Positions 55,014 through 63,703 are shown, numbered from the stretch's first letter. The stretch is 64,000 nt of DNA from Treponema sp. (GCA_024693715.1 JAILKS010000025.1:1-64000), one strand, 5' to 3'. The notes: a model not told the origin generated them from the sequence alone. Numbers and translations are program-made.

Positions 55014-57029
55014 ATGAAATTCAGATTTTTCTTTTTATGTTTGTTTATATCTGTGTTTTTTGTATCATGCACAACCGAAACGAAACCTAGGATTCAAATC
55101 GGAGAGATAATGAAAATCTCTGAGGATAAGACAACAAATGATAATGAGAGATATATTTATATCAATGCAAGCTTTGAAATTCCTGACGAATTAAGAAACA
55201 AGGATCTTGCCTTGTATGCTTCATACATAAAATCTGCCGATAAAGTCTGGATAAACGGAACATACATAGGAAGCAGCGGTAAATTTCCTCCACATCCTTT
55301 CGGATGCGGGGTACGTGCTCATTATTACTTTATTCCCAAAGCAACGTTAAATCAAAATAAGGAAAATAAACTGCTTATAAAAGTATGGGTTGCGAATTAT
55401 AAGAAAATATCCTCAGATATATTCATAGGCGAACCTGAAGATGCCTTGAAAAAATCTGCATTCAAAACTTTTTATACAACAAAAGTAAATATATTCTTTT
55501 CCGGACTGATGTTTGTTGTGTTCCTTATTTACTGCAGCATGTTCTTCTCGCTCAGAAAAAACACAGATTGCAATGATTATATGATTTTCGCTCTTCTTAA
55601 TATCCATACGCTTATGTTCAACATACCTTTTTACGCAATGGAATTACCTTCAATTTCTGCATTAAATGTATCATATCTTTGGTTTCTCAAGATTTTCTTC
55701 TGTTATGGAGCGATGGGAGCCGTATATTTCGCAAATTCCTTCATCATTCATTTCATGAAATACGAAGTTGACAGAAAGACTTATCATCTTAGATACATAA
55801 TTACTTCTTTGTGTACAATAATTATGCTCTGCGCTCCATCTTTAAAAGTGCTTACAATACTGGGGCCGCTTGCATTTGTACTAAACTTATCACATTTTGC
55901 AATCACCATTCCGTATCTATATAAGGGATTAAAGGATCCTGAACGCTTTCATAATGCTCAGAAAATTCTTATGGGTTTTGCTCCCGTAATCATTTCTATT
56001 TTCTTTGATCTTATACTTCGATTGCTTATCAGGCAAAGAAACCTACCGTTCTTTACTGTTTATGGATGGCAGCTTACTATCCTTGCTTTTTTAAAATATA
56101 TCCTCACTGAATACAACAGGATGTATCTTAAAAATACAGAGCTTACAAACAGGCTTTCTGAATTCAATGAAAATCTTGAAGAAATTGTAGCAATCAGGAC
56201 GAAAGAGTTACAGGATACAAACTACGTGCTCTCGAAAGGAATTGAAGCAGTATCAAATGTTCAGAATAATTTCCTTCCACAAAAAACAAAACAGTTTATG
56301 GGCTGGGATCTGGCAATCACTTATACTCCGATTTCAGATAATGTTTCTGGAGATCTGTATGATTACTACACAACCAATCATAAACTGGAAGGAATTGGAA
56401 TTTTTGATGTATCGGGCCATGGTATTACAGCAGGTTTAATGACTATACTTGCAAAAGGAATCATCAGTCAGAATTTCGAAAACGGGATAGCACAGGATAC
56501 TCCTCTAAATGAAGTAATGCAAAACATAAATGAATCCTACATAAGGGAAAAACTAAATGTTGAAAATTACATCACTGGACTTCTGTTCAGATTCGGAGCT
56601 TTCAACAAAAAGGAAGAATGTACAGTTGAGTGTGTTAATGCAGGACATCCATATCCGATTCTATATTCTTCCAAAACAAAAAAAATCACAGAAGTAAAAC
56701 CTGCGATTGCAAATGAACAATACGGGATGATTGGAATTGAAGGATTGAATGTTTCTTTCTCACCAACTGTATTCAAAATGAACAAGGATGACATTCTCAT
56801 ATGTTTTACGGATGGAATTACGGAAACAAAAAATGAACGGAATCTGGAGTATGGTACCAGCAGAATAAAGAAAATCGTTTCTGACAATGCCGATTTAAGT
56901 TCACAGAAGATTCTTGAAAAAATTGAAAAATCCTTCAGAAATTTTTCAGACATAGACCACCTGAAGGATGACACAACTTTAATCGTACTTAAACGAAACA
57001 ATTCAAAGGATTATATAGAGGAACTCTAA
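55014..57029 (+). CDS. Receptor-type SpoIIE phosphatase with 7TM module
   Basis: A 671-residue signalling protein. The N-terminus is a signal ending FFVSC (possible lipoprotein site). Residues 25-150 are an extracytoplasmic beta domain (WINGTYIGSSGKFPPHPFG), then about seven membrane helices (160-370), as in 7TMR-DISM receptors. A coiled coil at 370-410 leads to a SpoIIE PP2C domain with intact ligands: SGDLYDYY, IFDVSGHG, CFTDGITE and KDDTTLIVL. It probably senses an external ligand and dephosphorylates a STAS antagonist. AAAGGTGA precedes the ATG. Confidence 0.82.
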   Translation: MKFRFFFLCLFISVFFVSCTTETKPRIQIGEIMKISEDKTTNDNERYIYINASFEIPDELRNKDLALYASYIKSADKVWINGTYIGSSGKFPPHPFGCGVRAHYYFIPKATLNQNKENKLLIKVWVANYKKISSDIFIGEPEDALKKSAFKTFYTTKVNIFFSGLMFVVFLIYCSMFFSLRKNTDCNDYMIFALLNIHTLMFNIPFYAMELPSISALNVSYLWFLKIFFCYGAMGAVYFANSFIIHFMKYEVDRKTYHLRYIITSLCTIIMLCAPSLKVLTILGPLAFVLNLSHFAITIPYLYKGLKDPERFHNAQKILMGFAPVIISIFFDLILRLLIRQRNLPFFTVYGWQLTILAFLKYILTEYNRMYLKNTELTNRLSEFNENLEEIVAIRTKELQDTNYVLSKGIEAVSNVQNNFLPQKTKQFMGWDLAITYTPISDNVSGDLYDYYTTNHKLEGIGIFDVSGHGITAGLMTILAKGIISQNFENGIAQDTPLNEVMQNINESYIREKLNVENYITGLLFRFGAFNKKEECTVECVNAGHPYPILYSSKTKKITEVKPAIANEQYGMIGIEGLNVSFSPTVFKMNKDDILICFTDGITETKNERNLEYGTSRIKKIVSDNADLSSQKILEKIEKSFRNFSDIDHLKDDTTLIVLKRNNSKDYIEEL

Positions 57030-57040
57030 TCGGAAAACTT

Positions 57041-58060
57041 TTAACGCTGGATACGTCCACTTGCATTTCCTGCTGCAAGCTTTTCAACCTCATCTACACT
57101 AACCATATTGAAATCACCTTCAATTGAATGCTTGAGGCATGACGCTGCAACAGCAAAATCTACGGCTTCCTGAGTGCTTTTGGAAGTTAATAGTGAATAT
57201 ATCAAACCACCGGCAAAGCTGTCCCCGCCGCCCACACGATCTACTATGAACATTTCATATTCCTTACTGAAGCAGAAATCTTTTCCGTCGTATAAAAGGG
57301 CGGCCCAATTATTTCTATTTGCATTAATTGAAGTTCGAAGTGTAATTGCTACCTTTTTAAAGCCAAATTTTTCAGCAAGCTGTTTTGCAACTGATTTATA
57401 ACCTTCTTTATTTAGTTTTCCACTATTAATATCTGTATTTTCTGCTTCAATTCCAAATACATCCTTTGCATCCTCTTCATTTGAAATGCAAACATCAACA
57501 TATTTACATATTTCAGACATTACTTCCCGGGCTTTTTCACGTGTCCAAAGTTTTCCACGATAATTTAAATCGCAGCTTACTGTTGCTCCTGCTTCTTTTG
57601 CTGCTTTACATGCATCAATACAAATACCGGGAAGGCTGTCCCCAATGGCGGGAGTAATGCCAGTAAGATGAAACCATTTACAATCTTTAAATATAGTTTT
57701 CCAGTCAAAATCACCTGGACTAGCTTCAGAAATGGAAGAATTTGCACGATCATAGATGCATTTAGATCCACGTTGACTTGCACCCCGTTCATTATAATAT
57801 ATGCCAAGCCTGTCCCCACCACGAACAACATATCTTGTATCTACACCATATCTCCTTAATGAATTAATGGCAGCCTGCCCTATTTCATGCACAGGAACTT
57901 TTGTAACATAATACGAATCAAGTCCATAATTTGCTAAAGAAACAGAAACATTAGCTTCTCCCCCACCAAAAGTCGATGTCATTTTATCAACCTGAACAAA
58001 ACGATAATAACCTTCAGGTTCCAATCTAAGCATTATTTCTCCAAATGTTACAACTTTCAT
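57041..58060 (-). CDS. kdgK: PfkB-family sugar kinase, probably 2-keto-3-deoxygluconate kinase
   Basis: A 339-residue ribokinase-family enzyme. GGGEANVSVSLANYGLDSYYVT is the sugar-binding N-terminal motif and DRVGGGDSFAGGLIYSL near residue 268 is the PfkB signature with catalytic Asp. Coupling by a four-base overlap to a KDPG aldolase gene makes 2-keto-3-deoxygluconate the likely substrate; that is inference from context. Repeat-like segments occur at 57632 and 57806, but the match at 57199 simply encodes the conserved GGDSFAG. Confidence 0.8.
   Translation of the reverse strand: MKVVTFGEIMLRLEPEGYYRFVQVDKMTSTFGGGEANVSVSLANYGLDSYYVTKVPVHEIGQAAINSLRRYGVDTRYVVRGGDRLGIYYNERGASQRGSKCIYDRANSSISEASPGDFDWKTIFKDCKWFHLTGITPAIGDSLPGICIDACKAAKEAGATVSCDLNYRGKLWTREKAREVMSEICKYVDVCISNEEDAKDVFGIEAENTDINSGKLNKEGYKSVAKQLAEKFGFKKVAITLRTSINANRNNWAALLYDGKDFCFSKEYEMFIVDRVGGGDSFAGGLIYSLLTSKSTQEAVDFAVAASCLKHSIEGDFNMVSVDEVEKLAAGNASGRIQR
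57632..57645 (-). repeat. Diverged REP-like repeat copy 13 (in kdgK)
   Basis: On the minus strand ATTGGGGACAGCCT, part of the consensus ACAATGGGGACAGCC. Low-confidence copy. Confidence 0.35.
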
Positions 58061-58701
58061 TTTTGACCTCTTATTTCTTTTACTATTTCAGACGCTTCAA
58101 AAGTAAGTCTTTCAATTTCATCATATCTTCCAGTTTCAATTAAATCACTTTTAACCATCCAGCTGCCACCACAAGCAAGAATCTTATCACAAGATAAATA
58201 CTCCCTTATATTTGAAGGTGAAATTCCTCCAGTCGGCATAAATTTTACTGAAGGATATGGAGCACTCATTGCTTTTATCATTTTTAATCCCCCAGCGTTT
58301 TCGGCAGGAAAGAATTTTACAATATCAAGCCCAAAATCAAGGGCCATTTCCAATTCAGTAGGAGTCATTATTCCAGGACAAACCGGATAATCATTTTTCA
58401 AGCAATAATCTACAACTTTGGGATTAAAACCAGGTGAGACTATAAATTTAGCGCCTGCTCCAACCGCTTTATCAACTTGTTCAACAGAGAGGACTGTCCC
58501 CGCTCCTACAAGCATATCAGGAAAACTCTTTGATATTTCATAAATAGATTCTTCAGCAGCATCTGTCCTAAATGTAATTTCAGCGCAGAACAGTCCTCCT
58601 TTTAAAAGACTTGAAACAAGGGGGACAGCCTTTCCAACATCTTTTAAAACAACAACAGGGACAATCTTGTTCAATTCAATCCGTTTAAAAACATCATTCA
58701 T
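58057..58701 (-). CDS. eda: Eda-type 2-keto-3-deoxy-6-phosphogluconate aldolase
   Basis: A 214-residue class I aldolase splitting KDPG to pyruvate and glyceraldehyde 3-phosphate. KIVPVVVLKDVGKAVPLVSSLLKGG, CAEITFRTDAA (catalytic Glu), GAGTVLSVEQ, FIVSPGFNP and DIVKFFPAENAGGLKMIKA (Schiff-base Lys) and FMPTGGIS are all present. GAGGT precedes the ATG. With kdgK it completes the last steps of hexuronate/pectin or Entner-Doudoroff breakdown. Three repeat-like segments lie inside the gene. Confidence 0.93.
   Translation of the reverse strand: MNDVFKRIELNKIVPVVVLKDVGKAVPLVSSLLKGGLFCAEITFRTDAAEESIYEISKSFPDMLVGAGTVLSVEQVDKAVGAGAKFIVSPGFNPKVVDYCLKNDYPVCPGIMTPTELEMALDFGLDIVKFFPAENAGGLKMIKAMSAPYPSVKFMPTGGISPSNIREYLSCDKILACGGSWMVKSDLIETGRYDEIERLTFEASEIVKEIRGQK
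58488..58502 (-). repeat. Diverged REP-like repeat copy 14 (in eda)
   Basis: On the minus strand a GCGGGGACAGTCCTC segment. It encodes the conserved GAGTV start of a family motif, so chance is possible. Confidence 0.3.
58616..58635 (+). repeat. REP-like repeat copy 15 (in eda)
   Basis: ACAAGGGGGACAGCCTTTCC on the plus strand, antisense to eda, read as GKAVPLV. Confidence 0.5.
58651..58671 (+). repeat. REP-like repeat copy 16 (in eda)
   Basis: AACAACAGGGACAATCTTGT on the plus strand, with AACAA and TTGTT outer arms. It lies near the start of eda and is read as NKIVPVVV. Confidence 0.5.
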
Positions 58702-58732
58702 AATAACCTCATATTTCCAGAAAAAATCAATA

Positions 58733-58752
58733 ATACATTTCCGGAAATATAT
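58733..58752 (-). promoter_or_regulatory. Palindrome at the kdgK-eda start site
   Basis: ATTTCCGGAAAT (58737-58748) is a perfect 12-bp palindrome, extending to 20 bp with one mismatched pair. It covers the predicted transcription start. Related half-sites (TTCTGGAAATAT and ATATTTCTAAAAT on the minus strand) lie on either side. Confidence 0.55.
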
Positions 58753-58756
58753 TATA
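58751..58756 (-). promoter_or_regulatory. -10 box of the eda-kdgK promoter
   Basis: TATAAT on the minus strand, about 50 bases before the eda ATG. No good -35 box is found at 16-18 bases; that position is occupied by the CTAG palindrome, suggesting activator or repressor control. Confidence 0.55.
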
Positions 58757-58775
58757 CACCAATTTTAGAAATATA

Positions 58776-58787
58776 CTAGTATACTAG
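58776..58787 (-). promoter_or_regulatory. CTAGTATACTAG operator candidate
   Basis: A perfect 12-bp palindrome overlapping the -35 region of the eda-kdgK promoter. The GTATAC centre resembles operators of GntR/FadR-type hexuronate regulators (UxuR/ExuR sites have TGGTATACCA). The regulator is not in the window. Confidence 0.5.
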
Positions 58788-58837
58788 ATAAAAAAATAAA
58801 AATTCCATAAATTAATTCAAAATTACAGTCAATAATG

Positions 58838-59509
58838 TTATATAAAATGCTTTCTAATTATTCCCCTGCTTATACCAGTTACTCGCGCCACTTGATTCAA
58901 TGTGACAGGAAGTCCTTTTAATAAACAAAGCTTTTTATGTAAAATTTTACCATCAAGTCTTTTTAATGCTCCAGGATCATTAATTTTAAGTTTTTTCTTA
59001 ATAAGAAGATAACAATTTCTGTCATTAATCCTATAATTAGATTCATATTTCATAAATTCCTCATCTGAGCGCACCTGAATATATTCAATAAGATTTCCAA
59101 CTGTTCCAAATCGACTGATTACCTTGTCTGTTTTTATAATACGATTCTCCTTTTCTTTTATTATTTCCTGAAAACTGCTCCATATATATTCATCATATTT
59201 TCCCAGTCCTGCTTGTTCCGGATTTTTTAATATATATCTGATTATTTTTCTAAAACTTTCATCACTTTCTATCGGACTGCTAAGATATCTTCCCTGGAAA
59301 AGATGACCTGTCCTTTCATATTTGATATTAAATAATCTTGCATAACTTGTATTTAGTTTTAACATGAATCGACTCATTTTATCATTCGCTTCACCAATCA
59401 GCATGTGAACATGATTATTCATCAACCATATATTATGCTCAAATATACATATATTTTTAATTATATATCGTATATTACACTCATTTATGCCATTTTTCAA
59501 TATATTCAT
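58838..59509 (-). CDS. REP-associated tyrosine transposase (RAYT), N-terminally short
   Basis: A 223-residue Y1/HUH transposase of the IS200-like REP-associated group. The metal-binding HUH motif is in LMNNHVHMLI near residue 33, the candidate nucleophile Tyr is in MLKLNTSYARLFN near 55, GHLFQGRYLSSPI and YILKNPEQAGL follow, and a C-terminal helix-turn-helix domain (LNQVARVTGISRGIIRKHF) is present. Family members normally start about 30 residues earlier (MARKARI...YHVMxRG); here an in-frame TAA stands directly before the ATG, so the N-terminus is missing or replaced. No terminal inverted repeats of an insertion sequence are seen. Confidence 0.82.
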   Translation of the reverse strand: MNILKNGINECNIRYIIKNICIFEHNIWLMNNHVHMLIGEANDKMSRFMLKLNTSYARLFNIKYERTGHLFQGRYLSSPIESDESFRKIIRYILKNPEQAGLGKYDEYIWSSFQEIIKEKENRIIKTDKVISRFGTVGNLIEYIQVRSDEEFMKYESNYRINDRNCYLLIKKKLKINDPGALKRLDGKILHKKLCLLKGLPVTLNQVARVTGISRGIIRKHFI

Positions 59510-59568
59510 TTATATCCACTTATATATTTATGCACATAATTATTCACACAGATTATAAATAAAAAAAA

Positions 59569-59588
59569 GCAGATGATTACTCATCTGC
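59569..59588 (-). terminator. Terminator at the end of the phage-like operon
   Basis: GCAGATGA pairs with TCATCTGC around four bases. On the minus strand eight T follow, ending the operon that finishes with the glycosyltransferase-like gene. Confidence 0.9.
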
Positions 59589-59614
59589 TTTGCTTTTTCA
59601 TAAAAATTTAGATT

Positions 59615-60559
59615 CTAAAATAAATAATCATTCACTTCCTTTAATAAAACATCAGGCTCAATATAATCTATCCTTGCCCCACTAGGCCCTAAAGCACTGA
59701 AATATAAAATATCATCTCTGTTACATTGCTGAATGATGTTTTTATTATAACTATATCCAAAACTTAAAGGCAATGAATGACCCCATATAACAACTGATTT
59801 TGTAACACCTGCAACCATGTGTTGTAAAGAACTATCAATTGAAACAGTTCCTATACAATTTTCATTTTTAGCAAGTTCATAATACGTAAGATATGGAAGT
59901 TCAAATTGTAATGCACCTTCATAATGATGTTCATTTGGAAGCTGATATAAAAGAACAGCTGTATCTGGATGCTCTGCTTGAAACAGTTTAATAAATTTTT
60001 TTGCTTTCTCATAAGGATAATGTCTCTTTAATGGTTCATTATCATAATTAGTCATTACCTTAGTCCAATCTTTTTTTCCTTTATCATTAAATGGAACCTC
60101 AATCAAAGGTGATTGACCACCTTCAAACTGCATGATAACAAAATTCTTATACTGTTTCTTTATGATACCAAAAATATCATCAGCCTTTTTTAACAGTTCA
60201 GGATATTTTGATAAATCTAATTTAGCCCTTGTATCTGAACCATCCTTATTTCCTTTAAGTTTTAATCCTGCTGCCTTTCTCCATGCATCTGCATAAGAAA
60301 CTTTCTTGTAAATGAAATCTTCTGTATCATACATTCTTTCACATATAAGTTTTGCATCATAAAATTTTGCATCGAAAATAAAATCTCTTATCTCATGTGG
60401 TTTATAAACATAATCAACATAAGGATTTGCTTCAAACACATCGAAATATGGAGATAAAATGCAAACCTTATCATAAGATTCTCTTAATTCTTTTATAATA
60501 TGACTTAAAGCAAAATTAAATCCTAAACCACCCTGAGAATTAATGTAGATATTTTTCAT
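59615..60559 (-). CDS. Glycosyltransferase family 9-like protein in a tail module
   Basis: A 314-residue protein. The N-terminus INSQGGLGFNFALSHIIKELRESYDKVCILSP and the C-terminal SIDSSLQHMVAGVTKSVVIWGHSLPLSFGY resemble heptosyltransferase (GT9) domains, where the second region binds the nucleotide sugar. It starts three bases after the tail-fibre stop and ends the operon. Its position suggests modification of the fibre or of the host surface; both are guesses. A fold-level search would be needed to confirm the family. Confidence 0.6.
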   Translation of the reverse strand: MKNIYINSQGGLGFNFALSHIIKELRESYDKVCILSPYFDVFEANPYVDYVYKPHEIRDFIFDAKFYDAKLICERMYDTEDFIYKKVSYADAWRKAAGLKLKGNKDGSDTRAKLDLSKYPELLKKADDIFGIIKKQYKNFVIMQFEGGQSPLIEVPFNDKGKKDWTKVMTNYDNEPLKRHYPYEKAKKFIKLFQAEHPDTAVLLYQLPNEHHYEGALQFELPYLTYYELAKNENCIGTVSIDSSLQHMVAGVTKSVVIWGHSLPLSFGYSYNKNIIQQCNRDDILYFSALGPSGARIDYIEPDVLLKEVNDYLF

Positions 60560-60562
60560 AAA

Positions 60563-62590
60563 TTATACTCCTGGTTCAATTCTTAGATAAGCCCTAACAG
60601 AACATATATTACTAGGACAAGAAGCTGAATTAGATACGCAACATAATACTTTCCAACCTGTCGAAGTTACGTTTCTAAGTAAAACCTCATCAGTTGTATT
60701 ATCTTCTGGCAGAACAAGAGCAAATCCTGTTTCTGGAAAACATTCACAAACCTTATAACATTTGTATTGTGATGTACCGCAAAAACAAGTACATTTACAA
60801 CACATTATACCATATCCAATGCCTTTAGGATAAGGATGTGTATGATCACTTCTTGCAAATGTATTAGCAGTTCCTACTGTTCCTGAGTTACCTGTATCAG
60901 CCTGTCCTGCTGTAGTTCCATATAATGCAGTTATTTCAGCTTTCCTTGCTATATCATCTTCTGCTAATGGAGCAGCAACTTTAGCTCTACCATTTGCATC
61001 CCTGATAATAAAACGACTAGGAACAGACTTAGAGGTTCCCATATATTCAAGAAAATTAATATCATCTGTTCCAAAACTTTCTTCTTCAAATTCTGTATTA
61101 GGGATATAAAACATTCTGTTTACATTAGTATTTCCACCTGAAACAAGAAATATTTTTCCTTTTATTTTTTCTGTTGTATTATAATCAGATGTTCTCTGCC
61201 ATACAGAATCATAAGACACTTCATATATACCATTTTCTTTAGGATCAGTTTGATTTTTAATAAGTACATTATCACCTGCATTTAATATGACCCCATCTAC
61301 AGATTGAATTCCTAGTAAAGTTACATTCGATTCAGATGCAGCAGCAATATTAACATAATCAACATTAAATCTTGCTCCTGTTCCTGCTGATACAACTTCA
61401 TTTCCATAGACAAGAGAAGAATTTCCACTATTCTCCAAAGCTGTAACTCTGGTATCTAATGAACTTATAGAACTTGATAAAGCATCTGTAACAGCTTTTG
61501 TAACTATTGTATTTACGCTATCACCACTTACAACTAAATATCCGTTTGTAACAAGTTTACCGCTTGAAGTAATTGAAAGGACTGTACTATCTCCAATTTT
61601 AATAGTAGCAGTTCCATCACCTGCTGCAGAAAGTTTTAATGGATTAGTAAGAACCTTACTATCTGGATCAGCAATAGCAGAAATAGAAAGTTCTCCATTA
61701 AATTTATAAGCACCATTAAACAAAAGATAAGCATTATACAAAGAACTAATAATTACCGAGCATTTTTGAATTATTGTAAAAATTGTATCTGTAGCCGTTG
61801 GAGTATAATTTGGTATACTCAAATTATTAACACTTCCAATCGGTAAAACATTTCCGTTTACCTGCTTTGCCCCGGTTCCAATATTCAATGAATCTGTATT
61901 TATTACATCATTTTTATGTGTTCCGTCCTTATTGTGCTGAACACGGAATCTTTCATTTACATCTGTAATATAACCAATATTGTAAGTTGCTGTTGTCTGA
62001 GTAGTCCATCCGATATTTGCTACACCGGCTATATCAGAAGTTATATTTTTAATATCAGCCGCTTCAATTTCTGTAGCACCTGCCCTGATAGTAATTTCTG
62101 CAATTTTTACCCATCCATCATCCTTTTCTGGAGCAACAGAAGAACCTTCTGTTCCCTTTACGATTTTATATATTGGACTTAATAATTTTTTTGTATTTAC
62201 ATATTGATAGGTATTAGTATCAGTTTCAGGATCGTTGAAAGCTCTCTGCTGATTATCATAAAGTACCCAATCACCCTGAACTTCAAGTATATCAACACGA
62301 CCATTAACAGATTCATCAAAGCCTTCTTCTATAACAGCCGTTTCTGTTCTGCCAAAAGGCCTTCCTGTTGATTTACAAACTCCGTAAATTGGAGCAATCT
62401 GAACTGTCATATCAGAATAAGGTGATACAATTCCATTAATAACAAAATCCTGATTTGAATCAAGTATTAACTGAGTAGCTTTTGAAACGTTCTCCACTTC
62501 CTGTTCAAAAGCAAACTCCATGTCATTTGCCTTGATAATCTCATTATCCATAACATGAGTTGTCTTAAATGTTGAATCCTGTAAAGCCAT
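60563..62590 (-). CDS. Phage tail fibre-like protein with Cys-rich C-terminus
   Basis: A 675-residue protein. The N-terminal 150 residues (DSTFKTTHVMDNEIIKANDMEFAFE ... YYQYVNTKKLLSP-like segments) look like a phage fibre attachment domain. The middle has the fibre pattern HNKDGTHKNDVINTDSL ... VNGNVLPIGS, beta-rich repeats and a short coiled coil (LSSSISSLDTRVTALENS). A segment near 570-590 (AGQADTGNSGTVGTANTFARSDHTHPYP) is typical of fibre tips. The last 90 residues contain 12 Cys, unusual for a fibre. It lies 25 bases downstream of the tail protein gene. Confidence 0.75.
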   Translation of the reverse strand: MALQDSTFKTTHVMDNEIIKANDMEFAFEQEVENVSKATQLILDSNQDFVINGIVSPYSDMTVQIAPIYGVCKSTGRPFGRTETAVIEEGFDESVNGRVDILEVQGDWVLYDNQQRAFNDPETDTNTYQYVNTKKLLSPIYKIVKGTEGSSVAPEKDDGWVKIAEITIRAGATEIEAADIKNITSDIAGVANIGWTTQTTATYNIGYITDVNERFRVQHNKDGTHKNDVINTDSLNIGTGAKQVNGNVLPIGSVNNLSIPNYTPTATDTIFTIIQKCSVIISSLYNAYLLFNGAYKFNGELSISAIADPDSKVLTNPLKLSAAGDGTATIKIGDSTVLSITSSGKLVTNGYLVVSGDSVNTIVTKAVTDALSSSISSLDTRVTALENSGNSSLVYGNEVVSAGTGARFNVDYVNIAAASESNVTLLGIQSVDGVILNAGDNVLIKNQTDPKENGIYEVSYDSVWQRTSDYNTTEKIKGKIFLVSGGNTNVNRMFYIPNTEFEEESFGTDDINFLEYMGTSKSVPSRFIIRDANGRAKVAAPLAEDDIARKAEITALYGTTAGQADTGNSGTVGTANTFARSDHTHPYPKGIGYGIMCCKCTCFCGTSQYKCYKVCECFPETGFALVLPEDNTTDEVLLRNVTSTGWKVLCCVSNSASCPSNICSVRAYLRIEPGV

Positions 62591-62615
62591 AATATTACTC
62601 CTTTTATTGTTTTAT

Positions 62616-63692
62616 TTATTCCACAAAATTCCTAAGAACTATGTCAAAATAAGCCTTTATTCCCTGTCCTCTGATATAATTTAATAAATCATCATAAATA
62701 TCACTTGCAAATCCGGCAGCAACTCCAGATAAATATGACTTATCATAATATCCGTAACGACTATATTCAGGTTCCGGTAATGGAACAGGATCATCATTAC
62801 CTGGAGCAAGGCCAAAAGCATTTACAGCTTTTTCACCATCATAATGAGCAATGACTGTAAAACTACTATATGGCTGCTTTGCAAATAACCTGAAATAATC
62901 TATATAAGTATCAGTATCTACATAATTAAAATATAAAGTTATGCTTTCTGCTGTTGAACTTGTAATAAAGAAAAGTGATTTATTATCCCATTCAGAACAA
63001 TTAAATTCATTATCAATAGCAGTATCTCCCCAAGTTTTAGTAGAAAAATCCAAATACTTATCATCACTATCCTTAATCTGAACATTTACTTTGCCCTTCA
63101 AAAAGAAATGAAGAAAATATGTAGATGAAGCATTTATTGTTACTTCCTGTCTTGCAACCGCACCTGACTGAGCAAGTTCAATTCCATAACCTTTTGAAAA
63201 CCTTGCATCTGATGTAGCAGAACAATCTGTTAAATGCCAACCGGTAGCAGCAGCCGTTTCAATATCACCATTTACAAGAAGATTACCCATTCCTGCTTCA
63301 ACGGCATCTATTTTGTTTGTATTTTCAACCAGATAAATATCAGCATGAGCAAAGTATTGTTTAAAAACACTTTTTATGTCGTATGGGGTACCCCATTTAT
63401 TGTCATGATTTCTTACAAAAATTGCACCAAATCTGTTTTTTAATGATAACTCTGTTTCATCAGCAAATCTTTCCAGGAACGAAAAGAAAGTTACTGTTTT
63501 CATCAGCATATCACCTTTTTGTTCATAAACATCAGGTGTTAAAGTCCATTCTTTCATGTAAGAGAAAATATCAAGTATCTGCTTTTGTAATGCTGCATCA
63601 TTATTTTCATTTGCAATAAGAGAAGAAAATATCGGTTTACTTTTGTCTAGCGTCTTTGGAAAAGCCGACCTCATCAGATTTAATAAATCCAT
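62616..63692 (-). CDS. Phage baseplate/tail protein with internal carbohydrate-binding-like domain
   Basis: A 358-residue protein. Residues 1-125 are helical and resemble baseplate wedge or tail proteins following gpJ (FADETELSLKNRFGAIFVRNHDNKWGTPYDIKSVFKQYF). Residues 135-275 look like an inserted jelly-roll carbohydrate-binding domain (NLLVNGDIETAAATGWHL ... YFLHFFLKGKVNVQIKDSDDKYL). The C-terminus YIRGQGIKAYFDIVLRNF returns to the tail protein type. It starts 11 bases after the J-like stop. Confidence 0.65.
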   Translation of the reverse strand: MDLLNLMRSAFPKTLDKSKPIFSSLIANENNDAALQKQILDIFSYMKEWTLTPDVYEQKGDMLMKTVTFFSFLERFADETELSLKNRFGAIFVRNHDNKWGTPYDIKSVFKQYFAHADIYLVENTNKIDAVEAGMGNLLVNGDIETAAATGWHLTDCSATSDARFSKGYGIELAQSGAVARQEVTINASSTYFLHFFLKGKVNVQIKDSDDKYLDFSTKTWGDTAIDNEFNCSEWDNKSLFFITSSTAESITLYFNYVDTDTYIDYFRLFAKQPYSSFTVIAHYDGEKAVNAFGLAPGNDDPVPLPEPEYSRYGYYDKSYLSGVAAGFASDIYDDLLNYIRGQGIKAYFDIVLRNFVE

Positions 63693-63703
63693 CTTTACAC
63701 CTT

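Noticed and set aside
57199-57222. Repeat-like GGGGACAGC in kdgK.
   Set aside because: It encodes the conserved PfkB motif GGDSFAG, so protein conservation explains it.
57806-57823. Repeat-like GGGGACAGGC in kdgK.
   Set aside because: The left and right arms do not match the consensus; too weak to count.
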